Shown: one piece after another, positions 23,024 through 35,849 of the stretch
Position numbering within the stretch: position 1 is the first letter of the stretch
How the letters are laid out: each line of letters starts with the position of its first letter
Assembly (NCBI GenBank): GCA_033239005.1
Contig: BSQZ01000018.1
Location: forward strand, 5,811,036 to 5,875,035
Reading direction: 5' to 3'
Origin: Lamellibrachia satsuma
Taxonomy: Eukaryota > Annelida > Polychaeta > Sabellida > Siboglinidae
DNA length: 64,000 nucleotides
Position numbers and translations under genes: made by a program
Notes under the pieces: model-generated
Database searches by the model: none
Told to the model about the DNA's origin: nothing
What the model saw: only the letters and a program-made list of their open reading frames with translations

Positions 23024-25365
23024 ATGGATGAAGATAAATCCTTTTGTCAAATATGTACAAAGAGATTGCATAGTTGTTCCACTGTTTTACAATGTATTGC
23101 TTGTAAGGGGTTCTTTCACATTAACCGTTTTGTAGGATTGAACAAATAAAATGTTCGAGATTATTGTGAACGTTGGTATTGTATTAAATGTTTGTCCAGT
23201 ATTTTTCCAAAAAATCATATCGACAATGATAGTGAATTTATAGACTTCATTTCTGAAAGTAGGGCGCATATTAATATTTATTTCTCATTCCAAGAACTGG
23301 AAAAGAAAATGTTCATACCGTTTGAAATTAACAGCGAGTCAGACACAAGCATACCATTTAACACTGATCCTCATACAAATTATTATTTTGAATTTACACA
23401 AAACACAAAAAAGAATAAGTGTAATTATTATATAGAAGATACCTTTAATACGTCATGCTTACTACTTGGTGTAACGTATACAACATTTTCTATTGTCCAT
23501 GTCAATATTAGAAGCCTACCTCGCCACCATCAACAATTTGAAAATTACATTAGTCACTCTTTTTCGACAATTGGAATTTCTTAAACGTAGTTCCAGGAAA
23601 GCAATGTCGATATTTATAACATCGCAGGTTACCATATGGTAAATATATATATAAAACAATTATAAAAAGGGTAATGGCGTGGCAGTGCATAACATATTCG
23701 CTTCTTTACTAATGTAGAGAAGGTTTAGACAAACGTAATGTGGACATAGAGTGTGTTTTTATTGAATTGGACAACGGTACACTTGATTTTAACAGGAACA
23801 TCATTATAGGAGTAGTATACAGGCCGCCAGACAAAGACATACATGTATTTACAACAGTCTTGCATGCTATCTTAAAGACTATTCAAAAAGAGAACTGCCT
23901 ATGTTATATGATGGGTGATTTCAACATGAATCTGCTAGATGTGGACAAACATGTACCTCTAAATTTCTAGTTTGTATGTATACTATGTCATATATCCCTA
24001 TAATTAGCAAACCAACTGGAGTAAATGATACATCTGCCACACTTACTGACAACATTTTTAGTAATAACCTAACTATCAATAGCGCAGAAACTTGTTCCGG
24101 TATATTATATTTATATATATCAGATCATTTTCCTGTATTCTTCATTGATAATAATCGTTGTTTAACACATGCAAACCTAAAATGCATAACTAACAGGCTC
24201 TATGCCGACCAGAACATAGCAAGGTTTACAAAAAGTCTATTTAATGCCGACTGGTCGAAAGTTAATTCTGAGCTTGACGACCCAAGCACCGCATATGCTA
24301 TTCAGATTCAGTTTGGTAAGCATTATTCTAACTGCTTTCCTGAAGTAAAAGTTAAAAGTAAAATACAGTAATAGAATGCCGTGACTGTCAGACGGTTTGA
24401 CGACATCGGTAAAATAAAGAAATTAATAATTTGGTTACTATAAAAAAAATCACCTACCTTTACTAATGAAACTAATTATAAGGTATATCGCAATAAGTCT
24501 AACTCATTTGTAAGACTAGCTGAAAGAAATCGTTATCAACATGTGTTAAGGCAAAATCAGTCGAATCTTTTAAATCATGCAAATCAGTAAGCAAATTATC
24601 GATAAAAATATGAAGTCTGCCCCACCACCGAAGATGACTGACTATTAATAATCAGTTAATAACCTGTAAAAAGGCAATTGCCGAATACTTTGATGAACAT
24701 ATCTATTATGTTAATATTGGTTCATCATTGGCTGAAAAGACCAGCCCAAATGGTACTGACCCGTCAATGTATATTGTACTGACCCGTCAGTGTATATTGT
24801 ACTGACCCGTCAATGTATATTGTACTGACCCGTCAGTGTATATTGTATATCAGTGGATCGAAACTTGCATACAATATTTATCTCGCCTGTTGGTGAGGAT
24901 GAAGTAGAAACCACAATTAAAGGTCTAAAAATATCAAGTCCTGGTTTGGACTTAATAACTCCACGTATAATTAAATTAACATATCATGCATAGCATATCA
25001 TATTGTTAGCTAAAGGTATCTTTCCAGACGACATGAAAGTTGCAAAAGTTGTCCCGATAATGTACAATAGATTAACGATGTTTAAAAACAAACATAATAT
25101 TCTATATGATTATCAATTTATTTTTAGGAAGAGGTATTCTGCAAGCTTGGCTCTTGTGCAACTATAAAATTTACTTCAGTAAAGCTTTCGACACAGCTCA
25201 TCATAAAATATTACTAAATAAACTAGAACATTCTGGTATAAGAGGAAAAGCGCATGCCTGGTTTGAAAGTTATTTATCTAATAGAACAAGTAAGACCCAT
25301 TTTACTGTTTTGATTATGCAATTTCTTCTCAAAATATTCCACAAATGTGGTATTAGTTGAGTATA
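23024..25365 (+). mobile_element. PHD-finger LINE (L2/Crack-like), dead
   Basis: The ATG at 23024 starts a zinc finger of PHD spacing: FCQICTKRL, LQCIACKGFFHINRF, then DYCERWYCIKCLSSIFP. An in-frame TAA at 23147 interrupts it. The same frame continues to SIVHVNIRSLPRHHQQFENY, the start of an AP-type endonuclease. Further endonuclease blocks are GVVYRPPD (near 23810), YMMGDFNMNLLD (near 23915) and SDHFPVF (near 24125), in shifted frames. RT remnants include SPGLDLITPRI (near 24940) and FSKAFDTAHHKILLNKLEH (motif A, near 25180). The element stops at about 25365 just before the GVPQG motif, so the catalytic motif C and 3' end are missing. A 23-bp tandem array (24753-24845) lies within it. Confidence 0.85.
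24753..24845. repeat. 23-bp tandem repeat, 4 copies
   Basis: Four copies of TGTACTGACCCGTCA[A/G]TG followed by TATAT. The A/G difference alternates, giving a 46-bp dimer pattern (duplication of a dimer). Confidence 0.93.
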
Positions 25366-26519
25366 CAGTGACAAGTCCATGATGCATGTGAGCCATTGAA
25401 AATAGTTGCATTTGCTAGTTTTTGTAGCTCACTAGAAATGTTTTCGATTGTGTAGTGTCACAGGAATATATTGTCTTTACCGTTTAACCTGTAGATGTTT
25501 GTACAGGATAATACATTAGCAGCAAAAATATTTGGTAGCAGGTTTATATTGGTATATTTTTACTTGAGATGAAATTCAATTTCAGAAAGTAATAATCCCA
25601 TGATGTGATGTAGCTATTGTCGTGTAATTTTAATAAAGAGTTTCCTAGTAACATAATGAGAGTCTCCTAGCAACATAATGATACTTTCACAATTATTGGC
25701 AAAATTTAGGTGTTATAATAAAAATGGCTCCAAATTGTATGACATGTAGATTATAGAATGTTGTTACTGTAATGGATGGGCTGAGCTTATGAAGATGGAC
25801 AATCGGTTTAGACTGCCCGTGGATGGGTTTGCAACCCAACATTTTTTTAAGAGGAGGTTCGCTAAGGCACCTGCAAAATGAACTGGACATCCCTGGTTAG
25901 ATGCTGGTGGATACATGTCTAGAATGCCGTTCACAATGCCTGTACGTAGCGGCTACTAATTGGGCCTAATAATTATTTAAACTGAACGAGTGACATAGCC
26001 TTTCTACTGAACTGACGGCTAACTCGTGAGACAATCATTTGTTATTTGCCCGTAGCTGGAGTATGAACTGGTAACTGCCGGGACATGTCTACACGCCGGT
26101 GGGCCATGGGAGTATGAACTGGTAACTGCCGGGACATGTGTACACGCCGGTGGGCCATGGGAGTATACAACCTGTTCCGCGATGCCCGACAGTTTTGCCT
26201 GGAACGCTAGATATTGATAAAGTGTCTCATCACCATGATGGGGCACCTCATGAGTATTGCCTCCGGTTTTCCTAGCTGGAGGCACGTAAGCACTCGCCCT
26301 CGTTTTGTCCAACATGACTAGCCAGCGACTGGAGCTACACGCGAGACAACTAGGCACAGTACACAGCGCTACAGTAGGCCACTGTGTGGATCGGTGCCCA
26401 TGCGTCATTAAAATGCGGCAATGACGCCTGCTGGTGCGATGCAAACAACTGCTTTTTTGTCGTTTACGACCTCGACTTTACGACATTCAATCGCTTCCGG
26501 CGGTGTTCCGATTCACCGA
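25366..26519. other. no gene seen; 51-bp duplication
   Basis: AGTATGAACTGGTAACTGCC starts at 26060 and again at 26111, giving just over two copies of a 51-bp unit to about 26165. The unit keeps a minus-strand frame open, but nothing in it is recognisable as a protein. Confidence 0.6.
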
Positions 26520-26936
26520 AGGGTAAACAATTGTGGTAGTGTGTTGTGTGTTATTCCGCTATAACCACATTCTGCTCTCTACATTACGTCCAGTGCAATT
26601 CGTCTCCTCTTGGCTCAAGATATCTCATGCGATGCGTAAAACATTGCACATGACACTCATAATAACATTATACTAAGCAGTAATGTATGTCGCACGAGAT
26701 ATATGTGCGAAACATTGGCCTTCACCGTTTCTCCAAAAAATTATGAAACAAATCGGTGAAATTCTGCGGTACGCTACCGAAGAGGACATTGCCTACACAG
26801 GGGTTTCTAAATGAACGCGTTCAACAATCGAAATTTATTTGTATATAAATGTTTTACATTCACATTTCTTGCCTGGTTTTTTGTGATTACAAATTACTTT
26901 TCACTTACCCTGATCTTGCAAGAATAGTATTTACAA
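26520..26936. repeat. dispersed repeat A, copy 2
   Basis: Counterpart of 2238-2645, same orientation. The THAP-like sequence beside copy 1 is not present here. Confidence 0.85.
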
Positions 26937-27012
26937 ATCGAACATCTAATTTTTGCGGCAGCAATGGTCGTCATTCCAAAGCAGACATCTACCTAGGACG
27001 CTAGAGGGACGC

Positions 27013-27120
27013 TCCTAATTCGTGACGATGTACAGGAGGTAAGGCGTTCGACTGTCAGTTGAGGGGGTTCGAGCTCCTGCCGGGGGAAGCAAAACCTACC
27101 GTTGACTCACTAACTCTAGA
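27013..27120 (+). mobile_element. possible tRNA-derived SINE head
   Basis: The segment GTAAGGCGTTCGACTGTCAG, then GGGGGTTCGAGCTCC, looks like the A-box/anticodon region and B-box of a tRNA. The arms do not form a full cloverleaf (no clean acceptor stem), so it is more likely a SINE head than a tRNA gene. Confidence 0.35.
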
Positions 27121-27172
27121 TAAGAAAAAGTAGAAAATAAACTACTCCTAAGTCAGCCCTAGATACTCTTGG

Positions 27173-27465
27173 CTATACGTTATATGCCACACGAAAGATG
27201 TGAGGTTTTAAAAGTCGCTTGAATGTCTTTATTTCGAACGGAAGATTGTTCCACTTCCGTGGGGCCGAAACTGCGAATGTTCGGTCGCCGTATGCGCTGG
27301 TAGATGGCGGCACACGCAGGTCTTTGTTGTTCGTCATTTCCAACAGTGATGTTGAATTTGATGTACAGCTGTGTGTCGTCTGCATATAGGTGATAGTTCA
27401 AGTGGTGTAGTCTGATGATGTTGCCAATTGGGGTCGTCGTGAATGGCAAATAGCATAGCATAGCA
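27173..27465 (-). mobile_element. L2-like LINE fragment with internal deletion
   Basis: Minus-strand remnant of the same family as 3060-5560. YHLYADDTQLYIKF (RT motif C) is joined within a few residues to the extreme C-terminal segment ([20 protein letters not shown]). Several hundred bases are missing between them. The tail is followed by TAGCATAGCATAGCATA. Confidence 0.8.
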
Positions 27466-27469
27466 TATT

Positions 27470-28690
27470 TAGTGTTATGTTAGCCAAACAAATTGTACCA
27501 GTAAGAATTTTTTTATACATGAATCTTTATTTCAATAACAACAACAGCAACAACAACAACTACTACTACTACTACAACTACAACAACAGCAGCAACAACA
27601 AAAGTGTAATACTTATATTACTTGCCCTATTGCAATAACACTAATGCTACATATGATAAATAGCGTGTACAAATGTACGCAGGGTACAGTCTATTTTCAA
27701 CATACTTTTTAATTTCCAATAATTGGCTGGCCGAAGGTGAATTTCTAACTTGATTTTCATGCCAATCCATTATAAATTAATCCCTGCTACACAGTATTAC
27801 GCTCCAAATAATTAATTTCTTAATGATACTAGCTCTACGTCTGCGTAGTGTCACTTGAATTGATGTTTCTACTGTCAGATGCCATAATGTGTCTCTATCA
27901 CATCCTCTATTACTTTGTCCATTCCACGAAGAGACGTACAGATGAGCATATCGTGATGGTAATAAACACAGTATGTTTCAATGTATAAGACCGTACTGTT
28001 CTTAAGCGTACTCCTGACATATGCACAAACACTTTTTCTGTGAATCTGTGATAATTTTTTTTATGTTCTCATTTCAGTCGTAGCTGCATTAAGTGCCTCT
28101 TTGTAATTTGTGTAGTCTTCATCCTTTCTGCTACGGCTATAAACTCTCAACATAATTTGTTTGCACGCACATTTATCTAATAGCTTCTTTTGACAAATGT
28201 TTCTTTCTAGACCGTTTTCCTTGTTTTTTAAAGGGAACTAATTGTTCAATGATACTCTCAGTTTCATATTTTAGAATGTTCCAACATTCAGTTGCTGTCT
28301 TATTCCACATCAAGTTATTCCAATGTAGCTTTGCTAAGTATTTTCTCTTTATATTTACTTTTGTGAAAGTTTCTCCTGTATTTCTTTTTATTTTTGCTTT
28401 CTGGTTTTACTTTGATATCAGTGTGTATTTAATTATGATCACAATTGCCCAATTGTTCATGTATTGTGACAGTGTCCACTGATTAATTTTGTGAAGACAA
28501 AACTGTATCTAATACATTCCCTCCCCTGGTTGGTTCTAGCTATCCTGTGTTAAAAATACAAATTGTTGGTGTTCACTTCCTCTAGATATTTCCATTGTAT
28601 GTGTCCATGGTTAAAATATCCATTATGATAAATTCCCCTTTATTCACTTCCTTTATAGTATTTTGTATTTTTGTGCTATCCTCTTCCTTT
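27470..28690. repeat. dispersed repeat B, copy 2
   Basis: Counterpart of 6090-7230 in the same orientation, including the junction between non-LINE sequence and the CR1 piece (near 28075 here, near 6733 there). Sharing this junction means the two copies derive from one composite ancestor. Confidence 0.8.
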
Positions 28691-29345
28691 ATGTTTGGAC
28701 GTCAGTAAACTAATCGAATAGCGTTGACATTCCTGTACAGTAACTGTATTGCACCAGACAGCTTCATTGTAATCTGCTTCCATTTCTGATTTAATTTCAC
28801 AAGCCTGAATAGTTTCTTTAACACATAACTCCCCCTCCTCTTCTTCATATTAGATCTCTCATAAGCACTACGTATCCTGTCAGTCTTATTTCAGCATCTA
28901 GTATGTATTTATTGGCCCACGACTTGGTTATTCAAATTATGTGAGGATCAATATCTTCTAACATAATGTTTAATTAGTGTTTCTTATGTACTATGCTCCT
29001 TTCATTTAGACACACGCATTTGTAAACAGCTTCAGAAATAGTACTGGTTTGTGTGTGCTAGTGGCCTCTTGTCCAGTTTGAGGCACCTCTAAGTAACCCC
29101 CCTGCGCCTCTAGGTGAAACAAAGTTTGCGTTGAAACAATGTTTGCTGCCAAAAATATTTTGATGTTACCCATGCCACTGTCGACTGCTCCTGAGAGTTC
29201 ATCCACAAACACTGCTGCACCATTTCCAGTTAAATAAAGCCCATCCCTCATGAACATGTCAGCCCTCCCAAAGAAACATCTCCACAATCCTCTTCCCTAC
29301 ATAGTTGATGAACTAGCGTGTTAATTGTCATCTTCTGTGGCAATT
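28060..29345 (-). mobile_element. CR1-type LINE fragment (ORF1 end plus endonuclease)
   Basis: Minus-strand remnant of the family at 16655-20400. GRADMFMRDGLYLTGNGAA near 29250 is the last esterase block of ORF1. Decayed endonuclease/linker sequence runs to about 28060, where it meets the non-LINE part of dispersed repeat B. No RT is present. Confidence 0.75.
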
Positions 29346-29514
29346 TCAATTACCTTGTAACATTATTGTTTAGTTCACATATATTTTATTTTTTTAGAAG
29401 CAGGTGACATCACTGCAAACCTCGCCAACAAAACTGTTTTTTGGAACTAGACAATTGTGACCTGCCTGAAACAAACACAAACGATTCAGGATTACTTAGC
29501 ATAACAAGTCAACA

Positions 29515-30273
29515 ATGTCAGAAGTTACATCAGAGTCACAAGTAACAGTTCCATCAGGAATTACGACAACACCTGAAGAGATTTTAAAACCAGAAGATGG
29601 TCCAATTTCTCAAGTAAATGTGACCCAAATATTGGAAATGATAGTGACTCCAATAATGGAGTTGATTGCTCCAGAACACCAAATATTACCTACAGATGAC
29701 AATCCAGAACTTAATCTTGATATGCACATGTCACTACAAAATGTACTTGACAGTAGAAATAAAGAACCGACCAAACCTTGCCACCAAGAATATGTGACTG
29801 GTGCGATTTCAGATACTTGTGAATCTTTTACGAAAATGCTTTTGAATGGACATATAGTAGATGGTTGCAAGGCATTATGTCAAAGCGATATTGTTTCATC
29901 TGAGAATATTGAAGGAAATACGTTAAGAAATGTTTGTCTCTCAACAAGAGGAGAAGGCAGCAGCACCGCATCAATATCAGTGACATTAGGTAGGGAAGAG
30001 TAATTGCTGGTTTCATGTGACACACTAAGGTGTGCATCGGGTTTAGAATGTTGCAATATGTTGGCTGCAATAGCCACTGGGCTGGAAACATTGAATTCAG
30101 TGGAGGAGATATCTGACCAATCCAAAGGGCGACCCAATGTGACCACAGCAAGCTGCCTGGAAGAAAAGCTGTACAGTACAGAAGGGAAAAGCACTGAAGT
30201 AGACAACTTAGTTGACTTTCACTGCCTAGAATATGACGCATCCTCGGAAAATTACAAGATGACCATTGGTTAA
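29515..30273 (+). CDS. unrecognised acidic ORF interrupted by one stop
   Basis: An ATG at 29515 (A at -3) opens 162 codons (start MSEVTSESQVTV). The TAA at 30001 is followed in the same frame by another 89 codons ending at 30273, so the frame is about 253 codons with a single internal stop. It is Ser/Thr/Glu-rich and acidic, with scattered cysteines, and has no signal peptide, membrane span or motif that I know. It sits between a CR1 fragment (opposite strand) and gene-poor sequence. It may be a processed or broken gene, a transposon ORF, or an exon whose real end lies before the stop. No splice donor was convincingly placed. Confidence 0.35.
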
Positions 30274-33200
30274 ATCCCTTCTCTGTTCCCACCAACCCAA
30301 AGGACGCTCATGTGACATCACTGACACATGCAATGACTGCGTGGGATGTGACAGATCCTGTTGTTGAGACCCCTTCTGGAGAACTTGCTGGGAGACAGGA
30401 GAGTGAGTGGGTGATGAGGAGTTTAAAATGAAGGATGCTAATGGGGGAGGGTCAAGGCCCGCGTACTAATAAAAACAATGTATGTCGTATGCGAAATGTG
30501 ACCACCATTGTGTCAAGCAACGCCGCTCGTTGGACAGCTACCGAACTACTGGTGCTGCAACACAATACGACAAATTGCAAATTCACAACTTCGTGGAAAA
30601 CAACCATCAAAGCGACACCATGGAGTTGTTGGAAAACTATATGTCCGTTAACATAATTATCGGACATAAATGTTTTAAATATAATGTTATGATGTATGTC
30701 CTATACATGAACTGTCGAATATTATCGACATTTTAAAGTACTAATTTGGTCAGGGGGCCCTGAGAATTGGCTAAATATCGACAATCTAACATTAGTCGAT
30801 TTTCCCACAAGCGCGGCTTCCTGTACCCTCTGGGTTTGGGCTAACCTATTCGTTTACGTTCCTGCGCTGCTGTCTGTTGTACCCCCCCCCATTGTGAATT
30901 GAGTATAATTATAAATGATGTGCCTGGTTCAATTTACGTCAACAAAGTAGATACGGTAGTAGGTTGTTAACATGACAATCCAATTAATACATTTATTGGA
31001 TTACCGGACGATCACCTGGTTGTACCGAATAATTATAAATGTACAAGTATATACGAAGCAATACAATCTCCGTATGCACTTACCATCAGACGTACAATCA
31101 GCACTAACACATGCTACATAATAATCAGGTATTACGTGTGTACAATATAAATTGCAAAAGTCATAAGTGTCACCTAAGCCAGGTGTACCGCAATTGTGCT
31201 ATAGGCCTAACGCCAAGTGTTAGTTTGCAAAAAACATGTGACGTATAAATATTTTACAATAATATATAAAATGACGTAAAGGCAGCGATTAGAATCTCCC
31301 CTCCAACGGCACGGTGGAGCCCCACCCGCCCCAATTCGATGACACTGGCACCATCTGCCGAATATTCAAGATTACTTTAAAGAAGCCTAGTGGTTACCAT
31401 CTTGTCCACCAGATGGCAATACATATGAACAAGTATATCAACGTGACGCATTGCTGGTGTAGCTGGTAATGTTCTGTTTTATTATAAATTTCGTATTCTT
31501 CAAACTAGAATAAGAGTTAGTTTATAAATACTGTTTAGTGCTTACCTTTCTAACTAACTAAGGATGCCTGGTAATCCATACTGTGAGGTTTAAAAACTTA
31601 TCATTTTGAATTCATTTCCGGTTGATAGTTTTAAATTTAACAAAAGGCATTTCCAACTACAATCAAAATTGCTTACTATGAAAACGTTGTTGAACTTGTC
31701 AACTCCACCGGCGCCGCCATTAAGGTCGATAAACCTAGGTCATCTGTGCTACGTTCTATAAGCACTAGTTTATAACAACTCCGAGTAGTGGCATCGTGTA
31801 AAACTTAGCTGTTCACTCATGCACATTGTGTCTAGACAAAATGAGTTATTTTGATTTTATCGATAGAAATAGACATTCAGTTTAGAACTATCCGGATATC
31901 AGTTACAGCCAGAAATACAGGGGATGTTGGGAATGCAAGCGCTCGTTAGGCGAGAACGTGCCGATGAAAACCCATGGCCATGAATACTTGATCTACAGAG
32001 GCGACAGGCAAGCGAAGCGTCGAAGCGACAACATTTGATCAGCGTCAGCGCCAAGCGTACGTCTGCTACCAAAAGGCGGTTGCGACGAGGAATCACGCAG
32101 AACCTGTTGGTTGAGGTAATGATTCACTTGTTTAGATAAATGAACTTCTTCCCTTATGTCTTGGCCTCGTAATAAATAATGTACGAACAGTGAAAGCCAT
32201 CACAGACACAGTGACGAATGCACGGCCACATGATGAACCTTAGCCGAGTTAACTGATATCTGCGGCATTCGTAAGCTTGATAAAAAGTCGTCCATGTTTA
32301 TGGAAAGGGGGCGTAAATCTGGCGGAATGAACAAGAGATTAGGATCATAATTCGGACTCCTGGTAAAATAGGTTTAACAGAATAATACTCCCTGTATATA
32401 ATATAAATAGTAATTTAATTAAAATATAATAATACTTTTCACAGCATATATTGAGAAAGTACTCATATGTACTCGTAAAATTTTAGTACATTGAGTATGA
32501 GTACGAGTACACGACCCATAAGTTATATGAGTACGAGTACTTAAAAAAAATTACTCGAGTACACGAGTACCAAGTACTTCCGCCCCAGGTCTGATTGAAA
32601 TTATTATTGTATTGTTGATGTTGGGTCAGGATAATTATTATAAATACCCATGTATGGTTAGTATGCAAACACATGCGCCACCCATCCATCAGTTCCTAAA
32701 GCTGCCATAATTTTCATCCAGGAGTATGAAGGGTATTTCTATCCTTCCGGATACAAACAGTCCCTAATATCTCACACTAATCTTAACATAAGTGCTACAT
32801 AAATACCTGATGCGTTTGTACATGTACATCACCACAAATTGTACTTAGGAAAAACTACCACTATGTGTTTTATATGGTGATTCGTCTGATGTGGTGCTTC
32901 TGTGTCGGTCTGGGTTGTAATGTCCTTAGCCCATGTTCCTACATAACCGTGGTTCAATCTGGTGCGCGTGATGTACCGTACAGTTTCGGTATAATTGACG
33001 GAAGGCTGAAACGCAGACATTGTATATATAATAAATGAATCCCAAAAGTGGACACCAAAGTTGCAGTAATAAACACTCATACAGAGAGTGACCATCCATG
33101 TATAGATAAAACAGTAACTACCAGGCGCAGTAATCGTACTCAGTAATCGTGTGTAATCTCAATTAATTAAATACTCAATTAATTCCATTCGTCAAAAATG

Positions 33201-34189
33201 TAACATAAACGTAATCATGATCGATTACATTGTCAAAATACTTATATTATCAGCAACAGTGACTTGTTTCACGATACTGTCAACGTCAGATTACGTGCTG
33301 ACATGCAGATGAGTGCTGAATTTGACATATACATCCATGTTATTGGTGAGGAGACAAAAGTGCAATGCTCTTCATTCGCCTGCATGGAAACAACCAGGTG
33401 AGACTAAAGGCTAAGGGAGCAACCAGTGAGACTAAAGGCCAAGGGAGCAACCAATAGTTCAAGGAGTGGTTTTGATTTCGGCCCACTTTATACTTTAAGA
33501 CGCAGACATTTCGCACAAAAATAGTCAACTCGGACACTTCACTGATAAGTGAAGCAAATACTCAACTAAAGCAAAAGACAAGTTAAAACTGTATTTACGA
33601 TATGTTGAAAATTGCAAGCCGAAGTCGTCAAAGAGTATAGGCCGAAATCAACTGTATCCGTTTCTCGGGTGGGGTTCAATTTTGGGGCCCGGCGTAACAT
33701 GTTTTTCTTAAGTCCAGCGCACAGCCAATAAAACATTGTTTTTGGAGGCACTTCACTTGTGAAATTGGTATGGGATCAACACCAGTTGATCTGGACAGGC
33801 ACCTCATTCTATAGGAAATTAGGTTATGGGGAAATAAAACATTCAGTCTCAGAAAAGCTCCCACACAATACGCCACGCTCCACATTAAATTAATATATCT
33901 AGAAAAAAATTCATATTATCGCTCACCTTGCGTTCCGATTCGATCGACACTGAACACTATCACTGTCAGTGACAGCGCTTCGGCTAACGAAATATTGATG
34001 ATGAGTCAGGTGCCGCATGTTGCTTCTTTGCAGGAGAAGATAGATGTGGCAATTACTGGGGCATTTTTTCCCTGTACTGACAGTTACCTCTTTTATGCAT
34101 GGTAAGGCTGGTTGAGCAGCGCTTTCACCAATGTTTTGCGTCCTTCACTGCGTAACGTACTGTTGCTCTTATTGTCAGTGATGGCATGA
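30274..34189. other. no gene recognised
   Basis: Almost 4 kb without a supportable exon. Two local features: a GAGTACGAGTAC-rich, self-complementary stretch (32495-32575), and a 33-bp block with GAGACTAAAGGC[T/C]AAGGGAGC repeated twice (33398-33452). Confidence 0.5.
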
Positions 34190-34790
34190 GGCCCTCTCTA
34201 GTGGGGTGCAAGTTTATCCCCCTTGCACTGGGCCCTCCTTGCATTGCTGACTAATACCAGGCCATCGATCTCGTAGGCATGTGGCTGATGATTTGCATCA
34301 AAGTACTTCTTGTACTCAGCCTGTGCATCAGTGATTTTGACTTTAGTTTCTTGATGGATGTTCAACAAGTTGAGTGAGAGAAGCAGCAATGTGATGTTCC
34401 AGTGCAGCTTCCAGTGCATCCTCGTCTTGAACAGACTCGTTATTCTCACCTACCGGCAACTGCTGCTCCAGTAGCAAAGTTAGTTCCTTCCCAAATGCAA
34501 GGAAGTATGGCGTTCTCTATGTTGACTAGTGTACACTGGTTCTGTACGCAAGGAGCACTGGGTCGATGAAGTCATTCCAGTTGGTCTGCTCACTGTTGAT
34601 GAACTTAACCAGCGACTTGCATATACTTTGACTGCATATTTCTTTCTGGCCATTTGCTTGAGGGTGGTAGGCTGTGGTGCATCGATGGTCTTTTGATATT
34701 TTCTTCCTAACAGCCCACTCAGTTTTTCACGCTTTGTCTGTGTTAATGTGTCACACAAAACCAAATAGTTTTTTTAACCTTTGAATTTAA
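34190..34790 (-). pseudogene. integrase C-terminal remnant (Ginger/gypsy type)
   Basis: On the minus strand, across two frames, I read PQANGQKEICSQS (an altered HPQ.NG.xER block), then KFINSEQTNWNDFIDPVL and LAYRTSVHS. After these come AQAEYKKYFDANHQPHAYEI and VLVSNARRAQCKGDKLAPH, the C-terminal GPY/F-like region with its VLL.N.RR..RKG.KL pattern. These blocks are shared by gypsy integrases and by Ginger2/KRBA2-like integrases. The expected catalytic Glu is replaced or shifted, and several stops and frameshifts occur, so it is a dead fragment. Which of the two groups it came from is not decided. Confidence 0.65.
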
Positions 34791-35229
34791 TTGATCAGTC
34801 TCACTTTCAACTGTGCTCACATAAACCAGTAAGAGCTCATGTGAGAAGCTAGTCCCATATTTCAGAATGGAATTCTATAGGGTTCTATATGGAAAATGGA
34901 CCCGGGGTGCATTGGTCATGGTTTCATTCAAGACAAATGGAAACTATGTCGCAGTTTGACGCGACGGCAGTGTGTTTGTCAGAGAACTCCGCGGTCATCG
35001 ATTGGTCATTTATTGGTCACGCGTGGGAAGTCTGACCAAAATCGCCCACTTTCATAATTTTTTTGGAGTAAACCACTTGCGTGAAAATTTGGTTTGTAAT
35101 TGGAAATTTAACACGATTTAACAACATTTTCATCCAGTGCAAAGTCCCAGATGGCAAATGAAAATGGTTAGTTTTGATTAGCTGACATTTAGATGCATAG
35201 CCCCATGATTTTTGTTTCCCTTAAATATC
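34791..35229. other. no gene seen
   Basis: No exon, RNA or repeat feature that I can support. Confidence 0.5.
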
Positions 35230-35845
35230 AGTTATTTACGAAGGAATGTTGAATGCTCATTGTACAGTCGCTTCATGTCAAGCGTTGTGCTGTACAGGAG
35301 GTGATCTAGTTCCTCTTCTTTGTTCACTATTGATTGGCAGTTAACATTCAACAGTCGAAGAGGTTTCTGTTTATATTTGACGCAGTGTGACATGATTTGT
35401 GGGGGAAGACGAGGCTAACGGTGGCCCCGGTGATGAGCACCCGCTGCAGACCGTGTTATCACACGACTCAGACAGTTTACTAAAGCTGTTGTCAGAGGAA
35501 ATAGAATACAAGTGAAAGAGGGTTGTACTAAAATTTGGCATGGTACATTGGAGGCACTCTCACACACAATTGCTGGAATTCATGCATTCATATATAGTAG
35601 ATCTCATGTTCTGGCAGTCGATGTGATACCATTGTTGGCATTCTGAATTGTCACATCTAATTCCCTTTGCTTCCATGCGACAGGCTTCCCACAAGTTCCA
35701 CATGTAAACTTGAGTTGGCGTGGACTTGGGTTTGTCTTGATATCACTCGACGTTGCGATCACCAGGAGAGTTGTATAGGAGGTTACATCTTTTTGGGGTT
35801 GAACATATTTAGTCCGCTTGCTATTCTCCTTCACAACATACCTTT
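35230..35845 (-). mobile_element. 5' part of a PHD-type LINE, inverted
   Basis: Minus-strand sense. Near 35745, SDIKTNPSPRQLKFTCGTCG begins a PHD-like finger. After a 1-nt frame slip it continues CDNSECQQWYHIDCQNM near 35650-35600. Further left (about 35365-35300), KPLRLLNVNCQSIVNKEEEL is the start of the endonuclease. These are the 5' modules of the same LINE family whose 3' modules start on the plus strand at 35850. Confidence 0.8.
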
Positions 35846-35849
35846 TTCC

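Noticed and set aside
27013..27120. Functional tRNA gene
   Set aside because: A B-box-like sequence is present but no complete cloverleaf or acceptor stem can be drawn, so I list it only as a possible SINE head.
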